Shown piece by piece: positions 1 to 11,721 of a DNA stretch of 64,000 nucleotides (the stretch's first letter is position 1; every line of letters begins with the position of its first letter). The notes under the pieces are model-generated. The model saw nothing but the letters and a program-made list of their open reading frames with translations. It was not told the DNA's origin and searched no databases. The stretch is taken from positions 186,001-250,000 of the forward strand of contig JAIOKI010000001.1 of the NCBI GenBank assembly GCA_028335825.1. Direction: 5' to 3'. Source of the DNA: Nosema muscidifuracis (taxonomy: Eukaryota > Microsporidia > Nosematidae). The position numbers were made by a program, and so were the translations under genes.

Positions 1-1065
1 ACCCACTATTGATTCATCTATATTTCGAATACGAAATTAAAATTAGATATTTAATTATAAAAAATTTTATGTATAATTAACAATTATGATATTTTACCTT
101 TTATTTATATGAGTCTAATTATATTTCGAGGAGAATACTGTATTTATTTATGAAATATTTTTTTATAAGCATTTAATAAAATCAAAAAAAAAATTCATAA
201 TAAATTAAATGATATTCAAAGTGACTAAAAAGAACATAGTTAGTTAAAATTTTTAAAATATTGATTATATAAGATATATTTATTAAAAAATTTGAAAAGA
301 CATTTTTATTATTTTAATCCAAACAAAAATATTATTTATTAATTAAAATATAAATTTCTTGATCATAAGATTAAGGCCACTCTCATTTATTATATAAAAT
401 TAACTTTATAAGATAATCAATTTTTAAATCCTTCTACAAAATAGATTTATCTTTTTGTTTTTTAATTAGATATAAAGTTTTTCATTATTTTATATACCCA
501 GCGATAGAATGTATAGCGATTATTAAATATCTCTTTTTTTCCTTAGATTAAGCAATAATTTCAAGAAAAATATATTATCATCTTAAGAAGGATTTATACA
601 ACTCTTCATTATATATCAGATATGAAGTAAAGCTTACTAGAAAGAAAATAATTGTTTTAAATATATAGAAGTAATCTTTTTACTTGCTTAGTTTTTTAAC
701 TCAATGCAAGTTTTCTTAGAATTCTCACAATAATATTTAAATAAATATTTATTTATATCTGTAGCCAACCAAAAAAATTCTAAATTATATATTCTGTTAT
801 TCTATTAAACCCCAATTTTTTCAAGCAATAATAATTAATCATATTAATTTATATTGCTGAGTTAAGTATTGAAAAGAAGGCTGATAGATAATATATTAAA
901 AAAAATTTCTATTACTTGTAAGTACCAATTATTTATTATACGCTTAAATAATGATTCATCTAATTTGTTCAATAAAATTCTTATCAAACACTTCTAATTT
1001 AAGTTAATCCTTTAAAAATTTAATAGATTAATATTAATAAAGCTTTTAGTTATTTTTTATATGTT
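1..1065. other. Spacer with no recognised gene
   Basis: Very AT-rich DNA with stops in all frames. I see no reading frame, RNA gene or clear repeat. It lies outside the inverted repeat that begins near 1066. Confidence 0.6.
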
Positions 1066-1687
1066 CGATATCTATTATGTTATTTAATATTACAATACAT
1101 ATTAAATCATAAAGAAGGATTTCTTACTGAAGAAAGAAAATACGTTAATTTCATTAAAATTTGAATTTATTTACAATATCACATAGTTAGAATATTATGG
1201 GAATGATATATTATGTCATTATTTTATATTTAAAAATTTTTATATCTCAATATTATTCGTTTTTTTAGTATTATAAAGTACTGCAAAATGTTTATTTACC
1301 AAGAATATTTCTATAGATGTAATATTTAATACCAGATCATGATTAAATAAATTTTTAAATTAAATTACATCTGCTAAATGATAATTTTATTTAATTTCTT
1401 ACACTTCAAGTCGAGTGACTAAAATTATTTTTTATTTTTTTATCCCCTGAAGTTATTTTAATTGATAAAAATTTTTACATCTGTTTTACTGTATTGACAT
1501 CATTAAATTATAATTAATTTTCTTAATACCAAAGTATCATCTTTTATATCAGTATTAAAATAACTTGAATTATTTTATTAATATTAAAATAACATTAGAG
1601 TTTTAAATTATCATTATATCAATTAAATTACTAAATATTATTTATATCAGTATTAGTTAAATTATTAAAAAATTTTAACCCCAAAAA

Positions 1688-3123
1688 ATGCTGATTATCC
1701 AATTTTTGCTAATAAAGTGTTCATTAGAGATCAATAATGAAAAAACAGTAGAGATAATCTTTCAAGATGAGGAGCGTGGTTTTTACAACTTAAGTAATCC
1801 TATATTTGAAAGTGCAGGATTACTTAAATTACTTACAAAAGATGAAACTTGGAAGAAAGATAAAATCGATCTGCAGAATTGTAAGTTCAAAGTATTTAAT
1901 TTTATCTATAATTCTTTTTTAGATAATACAAATGATATACTTAACTTGGATGAATTTCTTGATATTTTATATGTTATTGATTTTTTATCATTTGATAAAG
2001 AAAAGGAGAGTATAAATTTAAGAAAACAGTACGAAAGATTATCTTTAATACTAATTGATAAAATCTTAGAAGATGATAAATTTATACCAAATGCATTAGA
2101 AATTTTAGAAACTATAAAAATGAAATTTTTAAGAGATCAAATATTAATTCTTTTAAATGAATATAGTAAGATAGAGAATTTTATTTTTGAATTATATGAT
2201 GAAATATGTAATGTTTATTTTGGTGAAAAAACTGAAAATACAAATTTTAAGGATTTAGAAATATTAGATTGTTCTTCTGATTATTTGTGTTTGAAAGTAC
2301 ATGAAAAAGTTCTTTACTGGTATGCTAGATTTTTAAATTTATCTTTTATTCGTTTATTTGATCCAAAAAATAAAAATAGCTTTAAAATACTGAACTGCGA
2401 ATATATTGATTTGAATTCTAAAGAATTTATGAATCTGGTGATAAATCTTATAGATTTAAAACTAAAAGTATTGGAGAGATTTTTGAAAAATCTAATGGAG
2501 TTGAAGATCTTATTTTAAAAACTAATAAGCTGATTTCTACTGACTTGAATATAATCATAGATTATAAGTCACTAAAAAATATTTATTTGTTTAATTTAAA
2601 AAAATCAGAAAATTTTAATTTCCAAGATTTCTACAATATTTATACATGTCCTAATATAAAAGAGATAGTTTTTTATAATTATAATTTGATTCCTAGTTAC
2701 AATAAATTAAAAGATATTGCAGTATCGAATAATGAAGAAAAAAAAGTGTTTATAAAAATAGCTTTTTGTAAAATTGAACAAGGATTTTTAGAAGTATTCA
2801 ATTATACGAAAGATTGTGAGTCTTTAAATATAGAGAATTGTGATTTAAGAAATTTGGATATTAGCGTTATATTTACAATGAAAAATCTTATAAATTTAAA
2901 ATTAAGAGGTTGTTTTTTGAAATCAGAACAATTAAAAATGATAAGCAATTTAAAGAATTTAGAAGTTTTAGATGTTATAAATAACGATTTAACTGATGAG
3001 ATTATAGTAGAATTTCAAAAACTTGACAAGCTTAGAATTCTAAAAATAGAAAATTCAGGATTGACAAGGGAATCGATTGAAGAACATTTTTTAGATAGAA
3101 ATATTGTTTATTTAAATAATTAA
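1688..3123 (+). pseudogene. BTB-like/leucine-rich-repeat protein, copy 1, frameshifted
   Basis: First of three paralogues here (others at 3650-5107 and 61490-62935). The reading frame opens at 1688 behind a CCCC signal and runs to 2518. The remainder continues in another frame to 3123. Compared with copy 2, ten bases are missing near 2430, between two ATGAA direct repeats, which fits replication slippage. Residues about 15-110 have the hydrophobic pattern of a BTB/POZ fold. The C-terminal half contains LRR-like units such as LKLRGCFLKSEQLKMISNL. The closest relative is the right-arm copy. The two pieces could still be expressed separately, but a broken gene is more likely. No function is known to me. 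Confidence 0.75.
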
Positions 3124-3649
3124 ACTTTTTTACAATTCTCTTTAAATTAAAAATATAATTTTTTTATGACTCTATCTCTTTTTTGTAGAATAATATTTCT
3201 AATGAAATTATCCTGTATTACTGGAACTTTGTTAAACTTCAAATAAAATTCAACTAAACTTTTAATTTTATTTTGATACCCACTCTTGTGGCTCTCTATA
3301 CCTTTATATAATAGCTCCTCTAAACATTTCTTCTCTTGTCTATTCATAATCCTTAAAATAGAATATCCCCTTTTTTAAACAATTATTTTTTAAATTGTTT
3401 TTTAATTTATCCTTTTTAAATCTCGAAACAGATTTTTCCGATTCTTCGATAGTTTACATTTTTGAGTATTTCTAAGCAGCTTTCCCTTTTTAGTTTAATT
3501 ACGTATTTATTTACGATTTTGTCTTAATTAAATTAAAAGAAAAAAGTAATGATATTTTATAATATATCACAGTTTTAAATTATCTTTTATGTCAGTATTA
3601 GTTAAATTATTAAAATTTTATAAAAAAATTATTTTGTTTAACCCCCAAA
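3124..3649. other. Spacer between LRR copies 1 and 2
   Basis: The first 80 bases belong to the shared repeat. The rest (about 3205-3640) is unique to the left arm. A 66-codon minus-strand frame at 3147-3347 ends inside the repeat and matches no family I recognise. The copy 2 promoter side, with TTATGTCAGTATTAGTTAAA, resembles the promoter side of copies 1 and 3. Confidence 0.5.
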
Positions 3650-5107
3650 ATGCTTATTATCCAATTTTTGCTAATAAAATGTTCATTAGAAATCACTAAT
3701 GAAAAAAATAATGGCAAAACAGTAGAGATAGTTTTTCAAGATGAGGAACGTGGTTTTTACAACCTAAATAATCCTATATTTGAAGATTCAGAATTACTTA
3801 AAGTACTTACAAAAAATGAAACTTGGAAAAAAGATAAAATTGATCTGCAGGATTGTAAATTCAAAGTATTTGATTTTATCTATAATTATTTTTTAGAAAA
3901 TACAAATGATATACTTAACTTGGATGAATTTCTTGATATTTTATATGTTATTGATTTTTTATCATTTGATAAAGAAAAGGAGAACATAAATTTAAGAAAC
4001 CTGTACGAAAGATTATCTTCAATATTAATTGATAAAATCTTAAAAGATGATAAATTTATACCAAATGCATTAGAAATTGTAGAAATTATAAAAATGGAAG
4101 TTTTAAGAGATAAAATATTGATTCTTTTAAATGAATATAGTAAGATAGAGAATTTTATTTTTGAATTAGAAAATGAAATATGTAATGTTTATCTTGGTGA
4201 AAAAACTGAAAATACAAATTTTAAGAATTTAGAAATATTAGATTGTTCTTCTGATTATTTGTGTTTGAAAGTACATGAAAAAGTTCTTTACTGGTATGCT
4301 AGATTTTTAAATTTATCTTTTATTCGTTTATTTGATCCAAAAAATAAAAATAGCTTTAAAATAATGAATTTCGAATATATTGATTTAAATTCTAGTAAAT
4401 TTATGAAACTTAATGAATCTGGTGATAAATCTTATAGATTTCAAATTAAAAGTATTGGTGAGATTTTAAAAAAAATTAATGGAGTTGAAAATCTTGTTTT
4501 AAAAAATAATAGGCTGATTTCTACTGACATGAATATAATTAGAGATTACGAGTCACTAAAAAATATTCATTTGTTAAATTACAAAAAAATAGAAAATTTT
4601 AATTGCCAAGATTTCTATAATCTTTATGCATGTCCTAATATAGAAATGATAGTTTTTTATAATTATAATCTTATTCCTAGTTACAATAAATTAAAAGATA
4701 TTGTAGTATCGAATAAAGAAGAAGAAAAAATTATTATTGAACTAACTTCTTGTAAAATAAAACAAGGATTTTTAGAAATATTTAATTATACTAAAGATTG
4801 TAAGTCTTTAATTGTAGAGAATTGTGATTTAAGAAATTTGGATATTAACGTAATATTTACAATGAAAAATCTTTTGATTTTAACATTAAATAGTTGTTTT
4901 TTAAAATCAGATCAATTAAAAATGATTAGCAATTTGAAGGATTTAACAGTTTTAGATGTTACAAATAACGATTTAACTAATGAAATTATAGTAGAACTTC
5001 GAAAACTTGAAAAGCTTAAAGCTATAAGCATAAAAAATTCAGGATTGACGAGGGAATCGATAAATGAACATTTTTTAGATGGAAATGTTCTAATTTTTGA
5101 TAATTAA
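3650..5107 (+). CDS. BTB-like/leucine-rich-repeat protein, copy 2, intact
   Basis: An intact 485-residue member of the three-copy family, starting at an ATG just after a CCCCC run. The first 14 residues are hydrophobic (MLIIQFLLIKCSLE) and could be a short signal peptide. Residues about 20-125 show the strand/helix pattern of a BTB/POZ domain: a buried strand, NPIFEDSELLK, then IDLQDCKFKVFDFIYNYF, then a helix pair near DEFLDILYVIDFLSF. Residues about 270-480 carry repeated LxxLxLxxN/C units typical of leucine-rich repeats. BTB-LRR proteins elsewhere can serve as ubiquitin-ligase adaptors; that role here is inference. It has a four-residue insertion (EKNN region) relative to the other copies. 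Confidence 0.8.
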   Translation: MLIIQFLLIKCSLEITNEKNNGKTVEIVFQDEERGFYNLNNPIFEDSELLKVLTKNETWKKDKIDLQDCKFKVFDFIYNYFLENTNDILNLDEFLDILYVIDFLSFDKEKENINLRNLYERLSSILIDKILKDDKFIPNALEIVEIIKMEVLRDKILILLNEYSKIENFIFELENEICNVYLGEKTENTNFKNLEILDCSSDYLCLKVHEKVLYWYARFLNLSFIRLFDPKNKNSFKIMNFEYIDLNSSKFMKLNESGDKSYRFQIKSIGEILKKINGVENLVLKNNRLISTDMNIIRDYESLKNIHLLNYKKIENFNCQDFYNLYACPNIEMIVFYNYNLIPSYNKLKDIVVSNKEEEKIIIELTSCKIKQGFLEIFNYTKDCKSLIVENCDLRNLDINVIFTMKNLLILTLNSCFLKSDQLKMISNLKDLTVLDVTNNDLTNEIIVELRKLEKLKAISIKNSGLTRESINEHFLDGNVLIFDN

Positions 5108-5399
5108 ACTTTTTTATGATTCTCTTTAAATTAAAATATAATTTTTTATGACTTTCTCTATTTTGTAGAATCATATTTGTAAGGAAATATAAATCAAATT
5201 CTTTATAAACATTGAATTAACAATTTAATCTATCAGATTAATAAATTATAACGTTAAGTCTTTCTATTTTTTCATGATAAAATATAATCTTTACATTAAT
5301 AATAATAGAAGATTAAAAATTACAGAGAAATTGAAAAAAATACCTAATTTAACGTAGTAAAAATATTTTAATTATCAACATTATGCTTAATAAAACATA

Positions 5400-6420
5400 A
5401 GACAATACCGAATTGTTATTTATATACGATAATGTGGTCTAAATATCAAAAGAATAAGATATAGACTATAATTAGAAGGAATAGAAACAGTAAGAAGAGA
5501 AGAATTGAAAAATTTTTATGGTAGAAAAAAATAGCTGAGAGCGTTATAGAAACAGTAAGAAGAGAAGAATTGTAAAATTTTTATGGTAGAAAAAAATAGC
5601 TTAGAGCGTTATAGAAACAGTAGGAAGAGAACCTAATTTAAGAAATAACATGGAATATCAATATTACGGAAAATTTTTATAAAACAGAAAGAAAGATCAG
5701 TGAAAATAATCGTTATAAATCTTATAATTTTGAGGTGATCAGAGCTTTGAAGGTAAAGAAAACAATAAATTTTTAATCTGGTGGAAATTCAAAATGGATT
5801 AAATTTAGATAATGTAATAATCAAAGAAGGAAAATATATTAAGTATATAACAACTCAAAAAGAATATAGTTAAGAGAAGGGAAATCATTAAAGGATATTG
5901 TACTATAGAAAAGAATAAGATAAGTAGAAAGAACAATCTGTTTCACAAGATTTATACAAGATCTACATCAGATTGGATAAACTTGATAAGAGATATACAG
6001 AATCTTAACAGAAATGTGCGTTTAGTCAGCAACTTTATAAAATTAAACGAATTAGTAGAAAAATCCTTAAAAATTGTCAAATTTTAGAGACATATTAAGA
6101 GCAATTCAAGAATCATATTTGTAAATAAGCTTTCTATTATGATGAAATATAAACATAAAATGGCATTTAAGTTTCATAAAAAGGTATATGAATTAAGAAA
6201 AGGTAATGATAGAATACAAACACATCATAAATGATAGTTGAAATAAGAAAAAAGCCATACTTAAATAATAAACTTATTAAAGGTGAATAAAAAAATACAA
6301 GAATTTGACTTTAAAGTGGAATATAGAAAACTAGAAGAAATGATTGTTGCAAATACATTGAGTAAAATAAATTTTATATTATTAAATTCCAATTATGTTA
6401 AGTAATAATATATTATATTT
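5400..6420 (+). mobile_element. Ty3/gypsy retrotransposon fossil (pol, RT to RNase H)
   Basis: The conceptual translation keeps traces of a gypsy reverse transcriptase (a piece like RLVSNFIKLNELVEK) and the end of RNase H (around 6295-6370, resembling the usual DFxxEYxxG..N.VADALSR ending). The element is heavily broken with many breaks, lacks recognisable ends and integrase, and looks old. A related fragment in the opposite orientation lies at 60180-61210, inside the other arm of the inverted repeat. Confidence 0.7.
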
Positions 6421-7873
6421 AATCTTAAGTTTGCTTTTCTTTTATTAAAATTTGAATTCTCTATTATATAGTTTCACCTAATATTTACACAACGATTTTT
6501 TCTTTTTAATCTTACGTCTCAACAAATCTTAATAATCAATAGTAGACAATTTGTTATTGATATTTTTGAATTCCTTCTAAAATTACTTATCGATTTATGT
6601 GTTATTGACTATTTTTACATTAAATTTATTTTGTAAACATTTAAGAAAATTAAAAAAAACCATGGATTCTAATCAATAACAAATTTTCGCTTATATAAAA
6701 TATTTGAAATTATTTTATATTGAATTAATCAATTTGTCTGATTAAACGTTATAAGCAAAAATTAGATGAAATCAAAGATAATTTTAGTTATATCACAAAA
6801 ATTGAAGTAAAATTTATTATTAAAAAATAATGTCATTAAACTTAATAAAATCTCTTAATTGTTGTAAAAAAATAAACAATTCTTAAATATTTTCTAATTA
6901 TTCAAAAGAAAATCTAATCTGGACAATTAGATTTTAAACTTGTAGCATCTGACACTATTTTTATTCCTTAAAATAAGCTTATGAAACTAATCTATTTCTA
7001 AAATGATTCTTTATGTATTATTTTAATTTATTCCTATGGAGTTATTAGTTTAAGGTATACTGTTATCAACTAGCATTCTTTACTTCTAATGAATACTTTT
7101 AAATATTTATATATTGTTAAGAGAGCTTTAAAGTCTTCAGCTATGTAAATATCTCTAAAAAAATAACAAGCATATTTTTAACCTAAAAAAATAAAGTTAA
7201 AAGAGATTAAACATATTTTTGTATACTCGATTAAGACGACAAAGTAAATAAAGCTCGAATCCATAATATTTTAAATTAATTATAGGCTTAGATGTAATAA
7301 GTAACTTAATATGAAATTCAGAGAAAAAATTATATTTCAATTGTATCCTATTCAAAATAAATTTTTAATAAGATAATTTAAATGACTCTTCAACTTTATT
7401 ATTATCAATTAATTTTTTAAATAATTTAGCTCCTATTTTTATATTAAGCTAAAATGCGAAGGAACTTTTTGATGAAAAAATATGTATGACGATAAATTTA
7501 TTTAATGACGTAATTTGCGATAGAAATGTTTAAAATGTCACTTTCAACTTAAATAAAAATAGGGCAGTTCAAAAAAGTTGTTATTTTGAATATAAAAATA
7601 TTTTATATTTTTTTCAACTTAACATTTAAAAAATAAATTTGTAAATAAACATTGAAGTAAAGGTTAAATAAAATATTTTATATTCAGTTAAGTTTAAATT
7701 TTCTTTAATCTTTAATTTTGTTTATTTTAATTCGAAATGTTAATTAAAAAAAAATAAATTTTTCATAATAGCATGCTTATATGCAACAAAAATTATTAGA
7801 TATGAAGTTTTTAATAACCTAGTACGTTTTATATCACATTCAAATAAATATTTTTTATTTATTGTCCCTGATA
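6421..7873. other. Spacer with no recognised gene
   Basis: AT-rich non-coding DNA with no open frame of note on either strand. I see no structured RNA and no clear repeat family. Confidence 0.5.
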
Positions 7874-8677
7874 ATGAAAAAATCAATATTGATAATGGTG
7901 TATTGTATATTAACTTTATTGAGTATAATTGTAGAAATGATATTTACTAGAAACATAATGTATATAATAGAAAGAAAATCTATGAGTGAATTTGAAATAT
8001 TGACTTACGAATACGATTTATTATATACCAAGGTACTTCTTCTAATGGATACATACTACTATGCTAGTTTCTATTTACAAAGAAGAATTAGTGCTATTAT
8101 ACAGTTAAAAGTAGTTAAGCTTATTATTATGAGTATCTGGTTGATTATAGCTTGTAGGTTAAAACTTTATTCTAAATTTATTGTTTTGTTTTTTATACAA
8201 GGATTATCAATGATGGTTGTTCAATACTCTTCCGATAATGAATATGGTTCTATATATACACAGTATAATCATAGGATAAGTACTGACCTTAATATTATTA
8301 ACATGTATATTGTATCAGAAATTATAATTGCATTGAAATCAGCTATTGCTTTATTAATTATAATACTGATTATGGAAGATATTACTTATGAAAGAAAGAA
8401 TAATTACCGTATTCTTTCATATTTTAAGATTCTCGCCTTTTTAATAGATAATGTTTTACAAAAAAGTAAATTAACTTTTTATAGTTACAATATATCATCA
8501 TTGGTGATGTTTGGAATACTAAATATATACGGAATGTACTATTCTATAACATTATTTGTTAGAAAAGAAGCTCTTAATAATCAGATATCGATTTTTATAG
8601 AATTACTTACTTTTATCTTAATTCTTTTAAACATTTACTATTTATTTTTATACAAAAAGAGAGAAAATAATGATTAA
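7874..8677 (+). CDS. Multi-spanning membrane protein, unknown
   Basis: The frame is open from 7862, but the first ATG is at 7874 and a CCC signal sits at 7866-7868, so I take 7874 as the start (267 residues). The protein is strongly hydrophobic with about six likely membrane segments: near residues 4-25, 75-95, 100-117, 145-167, 205-225 and 235-255. It has a basic, charged C-terminus (YKKRENND). I do not recognise a family. Its nearest neighbour is the AC40 gene, on the opposite strand and convergent, 0.5 kb away. Confidence 0.75.
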   Translation: MKKSILIMVYCILTLLSIIVEMIFTRNIMYIIERKSMSEFEILTYEYDLLYTKVLLLMDTYYYASFYLQRRISAIIQLKVVKLIIMSIWLIIACRLKLYSKFIVLFFIQGLSMMVVQYSSDNEYGSIYTQYNHRISTDLNIINMYIVSEIIIALKSAIALLIIILIMEDITYERKNNYRILSYFKILAFLIDNVLQKSKLTFYSYNISSLVMFGILNIYGMYYSITLFVRKEALNNQISIFIELLTFILILLNIYYLFLYKKRENND

Positions 8678-9179
8678 AAGTAGTAATAATAGATATAAAA
8701 TCAATTAAACCTTGATTTGAATTTATTTTACTCTCTTTTCTGCCGTTTTTTATTTGCTTGTATATTTATAAAATCTATATCAATATCGGTTATACAGTCG
8801 TTTTCGACAAAATATTAACATTGACCTTTCAACGTCATTTAAAGTTTTTAGACTGCACAATTTCTCAATTTATTTTTGAAGATTAATCCCTTTCTATAGA
8901 TTTGTGGAAATTAGTCACTATATCTAATAATATAATAACGTACGAAATAATTCTACTGTATTTATTTAGTAAATCACAATAATCGGGAATGATGTACTTT
9001 ATTTATTATAATCTTGTAGAAACATTATTGAAATACAAAATAGTTTAATTAAAAAATATTTTTAATCTAATAACTGCAAATAAATAAAACGTATCTTTTT
9101 TTCCAAATCTTAAAGTTTGTGTATGCTGAAAGATTAGATAATATAAATTATTCTTATAGGTTTATTAAAATTTAAACAT
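8678..9179. other. Spacer between convergent genes
   Basis: AT-rich, no open frame or recognisable RNA. Confidence 0.5.
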
Positions 9180-10061
9180 TTATTCAATTTTCTTAACTTC
9201 TTCTAAATCATTCTTAAGAAGATCGAGTCGTCTTAATAATATTTGTAAAGCTTTCCTAACCAAATAAACAGGATCTAAAATAAGACTTTCTACTGTAAAT
9301 ATAAAATGATCATTTTTTCTTCCTAGAAAGACTTTTCCATCAAATTCTTTATGTCTAAAAACTTCTCTACTAACACTATCATTTCTAGGACTAACAACTA
9401 CAGCTTTCATTCTTCCATTTTCTTTAATTAAATCTATAACACCAGAACTAAAACAAGACTGTAATTTTTTTGCTTCATCATCATAAATATCTTCAATTTC
9501 TATTATAGGCATTAATCTGTATGTAGCTGGACATACTGGGCTCCATTTAGCATGAACCCTTCCTACATTCTTTAAAGCAACCATTTCTGCTTCAATAATC
9601 TGTCTTGGAGCAAGTTTAGCAATAGGAACATCCTTTTTTAATTCAAAAAGTGGCTGATCACCTTTAGAAATGAATTTTATATCATTAGAAGTAATTATCA
9701 TTACATCTGGTGTATTATTAACGACTTTAAGTTCAAAATTTATTTCTTCTATATCCAGATCAGGCATGATATCAATTGGAATAAGACCAAGTCTATGTGC
9801 AAGAAATTCGTCAGGAAGTACGCTAGTGTTATTTATTAAAGATATTTTGTCTATAGCAAATGTTGGTATTTCGTTAATAAGAATTCTTCTAAGAGCATTT
9901 GCTACTGAACAATTTACTCCTATAAGATCAAACTCAAACACCAATCCTTTTTTTTTAATGATTTCTACTTTAATATTTTGTAGCATTTCTTTGTAAGTCT
10001 GTTGTTGTGAATTATAAATGTCTACTAAAGTTTCTTGTTCTATTTTATAAAATTTCGACAT
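9180..10061 (-). CDS. RPC40: DNA-directed RNA polymerase I/III shared subunit AC40
   Basis: A 293-residue protein with the alpha-like (RpoA/Rpb3) fold of the AC40 subunit, which dimerises with AC19 to nucleate assembly of RNA polymerases I and III. Evidence is the dimerisation motif around residues 50-75 (SVANALRRILINEIPTFAID), the segment LPDEFLAHRLGLIPI, and especially RVHAKWSPVCPATYRLMP near residue 170, which is diagnostic of AC40 rather than Rpb3. The yeast protein is about 335 residues, so this one is shortened mainly at the termini, as is usual in microsporidia. The start follows an ACC-rich leader. Confidence 0.93.
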   Translation of the reverse strand: MSKFYKIEQETLVDIYNSQQQTYKEMLQNIKVEIIKKKGLVFEFDLIGVNCSVANALRRILINEIPTFAIDKISLINNTSVLPDEFLAHRLGLIPIDIMPDLDIEEINFELKVVNNTPDVMIITSNDIKFISKGDQPLFELKKDVPIAKLAPRQIIEAEMVALKNVGRVHAKWSPVCPATYRLMPIIEIEDIYDDEAKKLQSCFSSGVIDLIKENGRMKAVVVSPRNDSVSREVFRHKEFDGKVFLGRKNDHFIFTVESLILDPVYLVRKALQILLRRLDLLKNDLEEVKKIE

Positions 10062-10352
10062 GAAGAACGGTAAAAAAATATCGTAAATATTTTATAACGT
10101 TAAAATTACATTATTTTCATATTCAACCAAAATATCACACTATGATTTATAAATATTCTTATCTTTCACTTTTATATTATGAATTATAAATATTTTTATC
10201 TTTTACTTTTATATTATAATTTCACATTACCATTAAATTTAAAAAATATTCTTATCTTTCACTTTTATATTAAAAATTAACAAATTTCACATTAACATTA
10301 AAATTTAACAAATATTCTTATCTTTCACTTTTATATTAAAAATTTAACAAAT
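10062..10352. repeat. Short AT-rich tandem repeat
   Basis: Roughly four imperfect copies of a unit built around AATATTCTTATCTTTCACTT followed by TTATATTA fill the gap between two minus-strand genes. The repeat runs to the stop codon of the downstream gene. Confidence 0.7.
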
Positions 10353-10847
10353 TTATTTTGAATCATCTTTCTTTAACTTATCAATATATCTTTCTAAAAC
10401 ATCTATAATTTGTTTTTTATTCCCATTACAACCATCAACCTCAGCAAAGAATTCTTCAATATTAAAAGTTTTACTAAGTACAATAACATTCCTCTGTTCC
10501 CATACTTTCTCTAGATCACCAAATTTCTTAGCTATTGATGGGTACTTAGAAGCTTCAAGTTTAGTTTTACTAAAATTTTCTATAATAAAAGACCTAAATC
10601 CGTTTTTTAGTTTCTTAGAATCTTCGTCATAACTTTTATCAGTTTGAAGGATTTCGTTGACAAGGTACATAAGAACAAGTTTATGATGAATACTTGATTC
10701 GTTATAAACAAACTGCCAGACTTCTAAAATATTTTTGTATTCTTTTTTAAATGTCTTAATGTACATTCCCATTGTACGAATCTGTTCTTCTGTTACTGTT
10801 AGCTGTTTCAGAGATTTTAAGAAATAATCTTTAGAAAATAAAAACAT
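10353..10847 (-). CDS. CID-domain protein, Rtt103/RPRD-like
   Basis: A 164-residue protein that is almost entirely a CTD-interacting domain, the helical fold that binds the phosphorylated C-terminal repeat of RNA polymerase II during termination and 3' processing. The signature is IHHKLVLMYLVNEILQTDK near residues 53-72 (helix 4, usually hrL.llYl.Neil) and the later helix GDLEKVWEQRNVI. The start lies directly behind TTTTTACCC. The coiled-coil tail of yeast Rtt103 is absent apart from about 30 residues, so this is close to a minimal CID. It could also be the Pcf11 or Nrd1 version; the family call is firmer than the subtype. Confidence 0.8.
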   Translation of the reverse strand: MFLFSKDYFLKSLKQLTVTEEQIRTMGMYIKTFKKEYKNILEVWQFVYNESSIHHKLVLMYLVNEILQTDKSYDEDSKKLKNGFRSFIIENFSKTKLEASKYPSIAKKFGDLEKVWEQRNVIVLSKTFNIEEFFAEVDGCNGNKKQIIDVLERYIDKLKKDDSK

Positions 10848-11721
10848 GGGTAAAAAGATAAGAAAAAAATTAATTACATTTATTTTGAAATAAAAGTTGA
10901 ATACATTTATAATTCAAGTTATAATTAATTATTAATTTATAAAAAGATTGTTAAATTTTCTTTATTAATAAAAATTTTACATGTATTGATTTATAAGTTA
11001 AGAATAATTCATATTTGTAAAGCATAAATTCAAAAATTATTTATTTTTTTACCTCTAATAAAAAAAGTATATTCTGTTATGAGAAATAAAAACTTTAGCT
11101 AGTTAAACAAATATTAATATATATATTATTTGTAAAGCATAAATTTAACTTAAAACTTTAGCTAGTTAAACAAATATATTTTATCAAAGTTGAAGCAATA
11201 AATATTTTTTTAGTAGTATTTTAAATTAAAATACTTATTCTTAGTATTTTATTCTAAAAATAACATTAAAAGAGCTCAGTCATATTTAGTGATACATAAA
11301 TATCTTATTTTTAAGATGTTTGAGATTTGATGGTTAAATAGATTGATCATAATAAATAATATTATAAACTTTTATTACAATAATATTATTTCTCTTACAC
11401 TGATATTATTTTTCTTACACTGATATTATTTTTATTACACTGATATTATTTCTCAATAATCTTATTAACTTTTTATTACAATAATATTATTAACTTTTTA
11501 TTACAATAATATTATTAACTTTTATTACAATAATCTTATTAACTTTTTATTACAATAATATTATTAACTTTTTTTACAATAATATTATTAACTTTTTTTA
11601 CAATAATATTATTTTCTAATACACTAAATTTTGATCTTCTCCCCTTTTTTACATCATTTACCTGACCAATAATTTTTCTATTTTTTATAATAGATTTATT
11701 TGTAAAAAAGATATCCCCTAG
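10848..11721. repeat. Intergenic region with simple tandem repeats
   Basis: It holds two copies of AAAACTTTAGCTAGTTAAAC (near 11090 and 11153), a segment at about 11052-11120 related to the 94-bp repeats at 40573-40853, and from about 11380 to 11625 many copies of a 25-30 bp unit around TTATTACAATAATATTATTAACTTTT. This is the shared promoter side of the divergent CID and polo kinase genes. Confidence 0.7.

Larger units (their letters stand above)
1066..6420 (+). repeat. Left arm of a large inverted repeat
   Basis: The sequence matches the reverse complement of 60180-63556 almost throughout. The flank before the first LRR gene (1066-1687) matches the flank beyond the right-hand LRR gene (62936-63556), including the stretches around ACTTGAAGTG/CACTTCAAGT and the CCCC signal. 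From about 5108 to 6420 it matches 60180-61489, a gypsy fragment. The left arm is about 1.9 kb longer because it holds two LRR copies and a 0.5 kb spacer where the right arm has one. Matches are seen by eye and contain scattered differences, so the arms are not a recent perfect duplication. Confidence 0.85.

Noticed and set aside
3147-3347. 66-codon minus-strand frame between LRR copies
   Set aside because: No start signal, no family, and its end lies inside the inverted-repeat sequence; could be a fragment but cannot be supported.
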